DNA of 48,977 nucleotides. It comes from Spirogloea muscicola. Taxonomy: Eukaryota > Streptophyta > Zygnematophyceae > Spirogloeales > Spirogloeaceae. The position numbers and the translations under genes are program-made. Positions 43,894 to 48,977 of the stretch are shown in pieces (the stretch's first letter is position 1; each line of letters begins with the position of its first letter). Below the pieces are notes generated by a model. It saw only the letters and a program-made list of their open reading frames with translations, was not told the origin of the DNA and searched no databases. The DNA is taken from contig WELB01000084.1 of NCBI GenBank assembly GCA_009602725.1, forward strand, positions 236,176-285,152. The letters are read 5' to 3'.

Positions 43894-46800
43894 ATGGCGA
43901 GCAACGGGTGCTACGTCTGCGCCGCGCTGACGGCGGCGAGCGTCGAGGCTATGGCGGCCGGCATGGAGGCCGCGGCCGCCGCCGGCGCCGGCGTGGCGGA
44001 GCTGCGGCTGGACCACATTGTGGGCTTCCACGCGCCCACGCAGCTCAAGGCCCTGCTCGACGCCCGCTGCCTGCCCGTCATCGTCACGTACAGGTGCGCC
44101 GCCCCTGCACCTCTGCCGCAAGCATGCAAGTCTTAATGGTATGAGGGTTAAGAGTTAAGGGTTTACGAGTTCAAGGTTTGAGGGTTTGGTTTTGAGGCTG
44201 AGGTAAGGTAGGGTAGGGTTTTGGGTGCAGGTCGCAGAGTCTGCGATTATCTGTTAATTGACTCGGCAGAGGTGTGTATGGAGGCCCTCGATGATGCAGC
44301 TCACGGCTGCCGGCTGATGGAGCTAAGATTGCCGGCCAGCGACTTGGCAGAGGTGTAGGTATGCAAGTCTTAAGGGTTCATGGGTTGGGTTTGAGGCTGA
44401 GGTAACGGAGGGTCGAGTTTTGGGTTCAGGTCACAGAGTCTGAGGTTATCACTCAGCAACTCTGCCAAGGTGTCAATGGAGGTCCTCGAAAATGAAGCTC
44501 GTGGCTAATGGCTGACGGAGCTGAGGTTGTCGGCCTGGATCAGGCCGACGTGGGAGGGCGGCCAGTACGCCGGGCCCGAGGAGGCTCGGCTGGAGGCGCT
44601 GCTGCAGGCCGTCGACCTCGGCGCCGACTTCGTGGACGTGGAGCTCCAGGCACGTCGTCCTCCTGGCGCCTCACAGCCTCTGACTCCACTGCCAGCTTAA
44701 GAGTTTATCACTTGAGGTGGAGGGTTCGAGGTGTGAAGGGGTCAGTTCAGCAGCAAGTGACAGGGCTCACCACCATTGGCCACAGGCAAAGCTCAGTAGA
44801 TTGCCTGAGACGTGCACAGGGGTGGAACCAAGGCCACCGCCTGCTTGAAGCTGGCTGGTTTGACATTGTCGACCAGCAAATATCCTGAGACCCAGATTCC
44901 ACCTTGTTTTCCCAATGAAGTTGCAAACTTGCAATCGAGATGTAATTCCTGCACCCTCATACAGTTGGTGAGTTCGTGCCAATCCATCTTTCTTATAAGG
45001 TAGGGCCCAGTTGACCGCAGGTGGCGAGCAGCTTCGTGCAGCGTGCAAGGGACATGATGGCCGCGCGGCCGGCCCTGTCGCCGGCCACGCGGATCATCGT
45101 TTCCTCGCACAACTATGAGGCGACCCCCAACGACGAGGGCCTCGCGCGCCTCGTGGCTGACATCCAGGCCACTGGGGCGGACATTGTCAAGCTCGCGACC
45201 ACGGCTGTAGACATCACCGACAATGCCCGCATCTTCTCGCTCCTGGGCCGCACGCAGGTAATCTTCTACCAGTGTTTGCTCATGCAGCCGGCACATCACT
45301 CAAGCCCTGCACCTGCAGCCCAGATCTGTAGTCTACATGGATTCTGAAGCCTGAAGCTTGGAGTCTTCCTCGAGTAGCAGGGGCAGAAGTTCAAGCTTGA
45401 GCACAAAGTATATTCTGTCACCATCTCTACTGGGTCAAGCTGGACAACATGATGCAGGCCAGTCACTCCTCCCAGGCTTATCTCCAACACGTTATCAGAT
45501 CCTCAAACTCCACCTGGACCCTTCATACCTCTGTTAAGACATGATATCATGTCCACTTGTACACGTGGTATCCACCACGTCTGGAATGCAGGTGCCCATG
45601 ATCGCCCTCGTCATGGGGCCAAGAGGCCAGATTAGCCGCTTCCTCGCCCCAAAGTTTGGAGCGTTCCTCACCTTTGCGGCTTTGGATGCCGGAAAGGAGT
45701 CGGCCCCAGGGCAGTCGACGGTGTCAGAGCTCTCATCAGTGTACCGCTTGAGCCGGGTCGGCAGGGACACTAAAGTCTTGGGGTTGATTGGCAACCCTGT
45801 CAGCCATAGCAAGGGGCCCGTGCTTCACAATGCTGCCATGGCCAGCACAGGCTATGATGGAGTTTATGTGCCGTTCCTGGTGGACAATGTTGCTTCCTTC
45901 TTGAAGATGTTCAACTCGCCCGACTTTGCAGGATTCAGGTCAGAGTACTCAGACAAGACAAGCCCAACAGGTTTCTCTTGACGTGGCACGTTGAAGAGCA
46001 GGTGTCCTTAGCATTGCACACTACCTGCACAAACCCATCTATCTCACAGCATTGCTATGCTATGCTTCACTTCTTAAGGTGTCCAGCTTTGTCTTGAAGA
46101 CGCTGTTGCCATGATCTCCCAGGCCTGTTACTGAGGTCTGTTTTTGTCTTGGCAATGCTCCAGCACTGAGAGCTGGGCTGACCTTGACCATGGGGTTCCT
46201 CTTGCGGCAGCGTGACAATACCTCACAAGCTGGCAGCTCTCCAGGCCTGCGATGAGGTTGACCCAGTCGCCAAGGTACCCTTCCAATGTTGTCGGTGCTA
46301 GCATGTTACCGAGGCTCACACACCGATCTAACAGAAAGTGACACTTCAGTAATACTAGTGAAATTCAGTGTCACTATCAGCTCCGTGTAACATTTGCGTG
46401 CACATGTGCACACCTTGTTGCCTATTGCCTAAAGAAGATTGCCAGTGAGAGCTGCTCATTCTTTCTTGCTGGACATCCAGATAGATGTCTCTCTGAATTA
46501 TATGCGGCTGGGCTACAGGCCATTGGAGCAGTGAACACGATCGTGCGAAGGCCTGAAGACGGCAAACTTGTTGGCTACAACACTGACTGGGAAGCAGCCA
46601 TCTGTGCCGTTGAGGATGGCCTCCGAGCCGCTGAGGGATCAACTGCAGGTCACATAAGCTACCTTGAGCCTTACACATAGGAGTCAGCAAAGCAAGCCTT
46701 GCAAGAGCAGAGATACAAGCCATTCGCTTACATTACAGTCTTTCTTTGCCAAAGCGTTTCTACAAGCCTCTCTTGATATGGACTTTAGTATTGGCAGTTG

Positions 46801-47760
46801 TATCCATCTTTTGATTCTTTGTCATGGCATCGACTTACTGCTCCTTGCAGATCCATCACAAGCTGGCAGAAAAAGCTGGTATCTGCTTTCAGTTCATGCT
46901 GCTGCATTCTAGTGTGATACTTGGAGGATGTACTAGTCCAAGTACCCAGCTCCCTCTGTCAAAATCAAGCAATGAGCTACAAAGCATGCATTCAATCACC
47001 TCACCAGATCATGTCCAACTCTGACCTTTCCGACAGTGTCTTGCCCTTCAGCAGGAATGACATCCTCGACGAAGAGAGGAGAGGAGCACTCGCCGTTGCG
47101 AGACAGGCTCGTAGTTGTGGTTGGCGCAGGCGGAGCAGGCAAGGCCCTTGTGTTTGGAGCCAGGCAGCGGGGTGCCCGGGTGCTCATAGCAAACCGCAGC
47201 AGGCTCAAAGCTGAGGAGCTGGCCATGGAGGCCGGCGCCAGTGTTGTGGATCTCGTTGAACTGTCGCAACCTGGTATAGCAGAGCTGGCGGCTGGAGAAG
47301 CACTCATGCCTGTGCTTGCAAACACCACCTCCATAGGCATGCACCCTAATGTGGACGAGTCCCCAATTGCTGCTGTGAGCTCTTATCCTCATCAAGCTTT
47401 TCTGTACATCTACAAGCTTTCCCTTGATCTAGGGTCTTCGATTTTACAGAGACGTTGTGAAAGATATCTTGGCATGAGTTGCTTACTTGTACCCTAGACC
47501 ACAACCACCTGCCGTTGCAAGATCATAGCTTCTGCTGACCCTTATCAGACCTATAAAGAGAGTGAGCACCTGATCACATGCAGGAGGGGTTGAGGGGCTA
47601 CCGGGTTGTCTTTGATGCTGTATACACACCCATGGAGACCATGCTGCTTCGTGACGCCAAGCAGATGGGATGCCATCCCGTCAGCGGGCTTGAGATGTTT
47701 GTCGGCCAGGCTGCGGAGCAGTTTGAGCTCTTCACTGGTAGCCCCGGTGCATACATATAA
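43894..47760 (+). CDS. Bifunctional 3-dehydroquinate dehydratase / shikimate dehydrogenase
   Basis: Catalyses dehydroquinate to dehydroshikimate to shikimate in the shikimate pathway. Exons with closing phases: 43894-44093, 44544-44649, 45021-45257, 45592-45938, 46211-46274, 46519-46648, 47037-47374, 47584-47760; 532 aa. Type I dehydratase half: ELRLDHIVGF, VTYR, SSHNYE (H132), Schiff-base K159 in ADIVKLATTA, MGPRGQISR. Dehydrogenase half: LIGNPVSHSKG with shikimate-binding S252 and S254, catalytic K303 (VTIPHK) and D341 (YNTDW), NADP loop GAGGAGKA, NTTSIGM, and a final GLEMFVGQAAEQFELFTG. No transit peptide is evident from this ATG, although plant orthologues are usually plastidic; an upstream exon or a cytosolic form is possible. 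The intron after exon 2 has a GC donor (44650). Intron 1 holds a tandem duplication and the 5' flank a retroelement piece. Confidence 0.95.
44121..44543. repeat. Imperfect tandem duplication in DHQ-SDH intron 1
   Basis: Two copies (about 44121-44343 and 44361-44543) share 'atgcaagtcttaa', 'tgaggctgaggtaa', 'cagagtctg', 'tgatggagctaagattg/tgacggagctgaggttg' and TTTAGGG-like stretches (gggtttgg, tagggt). The second copy runs up to the exon 2 acceptor. Confidence 0.7.
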
Positions 47761-48525
47761 CCGCAGCATCAGTGCTCTTCCACTAGACAGCACCGTCAAT
47801 GTCACGTAAATCCCAGCTGGTTCGCTCAATAGCAGATTATGCTTGTCTTGGCCTGGTGTTGGTTGTCAGCCTTGTTCCTTTGTGCTCCTCCATCGTAGGT
47901 GACAGCCACTCTTGTTGTTTTTTGTTTTCAAATTCGTGTATTGCATCGTGATGGTTCTTACACTGCACTGTGGCGATTGACTGGCAGCTCCTCGGCAGCT
48001 CATGCGAGACGTAGTTTTGAAGAGCATGAAGGGGTGAATCGTGCTTCCAATTTTGACCGGTATGGCTGTATTGTGAAGGCCAGCAACAGGGACTGTTGCT
48101 GGCCCACACCTCTGTCAATGGACTATAGAGTTCGATCCACTATTCTTTGGGAGTCATTTATTCTATTGTCACGGGCATAGAAGCAGCAAACCATATCATC
48201 ACTGTAAGTCACAGAGACTGGCAAGTTCCATTACCTTGTAGTACAGCCAATTATTAATTGGTTGTTGAATTGGTCGAGATGTAGCCGATGGGCACTGCCG
48301 TAGACGAGTCTGCTTCTTTTGAAGCCTAGGAGCTCTTATGGGTTACCGGTTTTCTATTTCCTGGAGAGGACATTCACGGTTGGCTGGCTTTTCAGAGACA
48401 GTCGGCGAGCACTGATAAGTACAACAATAGCCCAGGGAGGTTGTCAATGCTTAGAGCAGACAGTCAGAATAAAAGCTCTTCCAAGAGGGACTCTCGTCAA
48501 TTCTTCTGCGGCTGGTTGTTCAGAA
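47761..48525. other. DHQ-SDH 3' flank, no gene recognised
   Basis: Probable 3' untranslated region followed by unassigned sequence. An inverted repeat, gccagcaacagg/ctgttgctggc, at about 48079-48102 could form a hairpin. Confidence 0.4.
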
Positions 48526-48529
48526 TTGA

Positions 48530-48760
48530 AGGGCTCGCCCGTTGAGGATAGGGGCTGGAAAAGGCCAGCCCAAAGGAGAATGAACAAAGGACGACAAGGG
48601 GCCAGGGGAAGTACGAAGAACAACAAGCACAATAAAAGAAACGAAGCAGCTACGAAGCACTCAGTAACCCCTGCTAAGCAGCCTCAGGTCGGAGAGACTG
48701 GGTTCCTGCAAGCGGGTCCCCTGGCCAGAGCCAGAGGCAGAAAAGGACGGCACCATGCTG
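48530..48760 (-). mobile_element. Retrotransposon tail, minus orientation
   Basis: The reverse complement encodes the terminal SDLRLLSRGY and stop (plus strand 'cactcagtaacccctgc' near 48659) with the 3' untranslated region down to about 48530. It is nearly identical to the reverse complement of 12480-12640. Upstream codons are truncated. Confidence 0.65.
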
Positions 48761-48834
48761 TCCGCTCGCTGCTGAGGACTTCACAGAGGTAATTTAGCCG
48801 ACCGACGGCTATGTCGGATCATAGCAAGCAAGCG

Positions 48835-48946
48835 CGGCCACATTAACTGGTGGCTGGGAGCGGCCAGCCCAAAAGAATGGACAAGGTCTGAAGGAGTCGG
48901 AGTGCTAAGGACTGAGACAGCAGTAAGCGCAGTCTCTGATCATAGG
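48835..48946 (-). mobile_element. Retrotransposon 3' untranslated end, cut by window edge
   Basis: Carries the full 3' signature in minus orientation: cacattaactggtggctggg, cggccagcccaaaagaatgg, acaaggtctgaaggagtcgg, then gtgctaaggactgagac. The coding part would lie beyond the window. Confidence 0.65.
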
Positions 48947-48947
48947 C

Positions 48948-48977
48948 AGGGGGGGGGGGGGGGGGGGGGGGGGGGGG
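48948..48977. other. Terminal G-run, probable assembly artefact
   Basis: The window ends in about 30 consecutive G. The same kind of G-run precedes the 19717 gap and a C-run precedes the N at 4950, so homopolymers mark sequencing breaks in this assembly. Confidence 0.8.

Noticed and set aside
1-48977. CRISPR arrays, bacterial operons or viral insertions
   Set aside because: No regularly spaced direct repeats, and no bacterial-type gene packing or viral genes; all main genes are spliced and eukaryotic.

Overview
This is a nuclear window from a member of the green plant lineage (Viridiplantae), probably a streptophyte alga or an early-diverging land plant. Supporting points: a Rubisco activase with the redox-type C-terminal extension, a fused dehydroquinate dehydratase/shikimate dehydrogenase, a DDT/PHD-finger protein resembling plant PTM, a plant-like ubiquitin-domain HRQ1 helicase, TTTAGGG-like tracts, and GC-rich exons split by short, more AT-rich introns. 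The species cannot be named from the sequence.

Layout. 1-3.1 kb: purple acid phosphatase (+), 9 exons, followed at 3.8-5.2 kb by a decayed tandem copy with a retroelement tail in one of its introns. 6.4-9.6 kb: Rubisco activase (-), 7 or 8 exons, whose last intron (GC-AG) separates a short isoform from a long redox isoform. 10.3-10.4 kb: G-box and I-box motifs upstream of it. 10.6-14.6 kb: many 5'-truncated tails of one non-LTR retrotransposon family, several in back-to-back inverted pairs. 14.95-15.8 kb: mitochondrial DNA in the nucleus (two cytochrome b pieces and a tRNA-Pro). 17.0-19.4 kb: alkaline-phosphatase/phosphoglycerate-mutase-like gene (-), 6 exons. 19.7-19.9 kb: assembly gap. 20.1-28.9 kb: HRQ1-type helicase (+), 21 exons, with another cytochrome b fragment in intron 1. 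30.6-40.7 kb: very large DDT/multi-PHD gene (-), at least 12 exons, convergent with HRQ1. 41-43.9 kb: GC-rich low-complexity DNA and repeat relics. 43.9-47.8 kb: DHQ-SDH (+), 8 exons. 47.8-49.0 kb: more retroelement tails, ending in a G-run.

Exon models were built by hand from ORFs, splice dinucleotides, reading phase and remembered family motifs. Phases close exactly for the phosphatase, activase, PGAM-like gene, HRQ1, DHQ-SDH and all of the DDT/PHD gene from exon 3 to its stop. The genes do not form one pathway. They are independent housekeeping or chloroplast genes: phosphate scavenging, Rubisco regulation, DNA repair, chromatin reading and the shikimate pathway. The most notable features are the alternatively terminated activase, the DDT-PHD gene ending in a PHD-ePHD module, the frequency of GC-AG introns, and the inverted retroelement tails.
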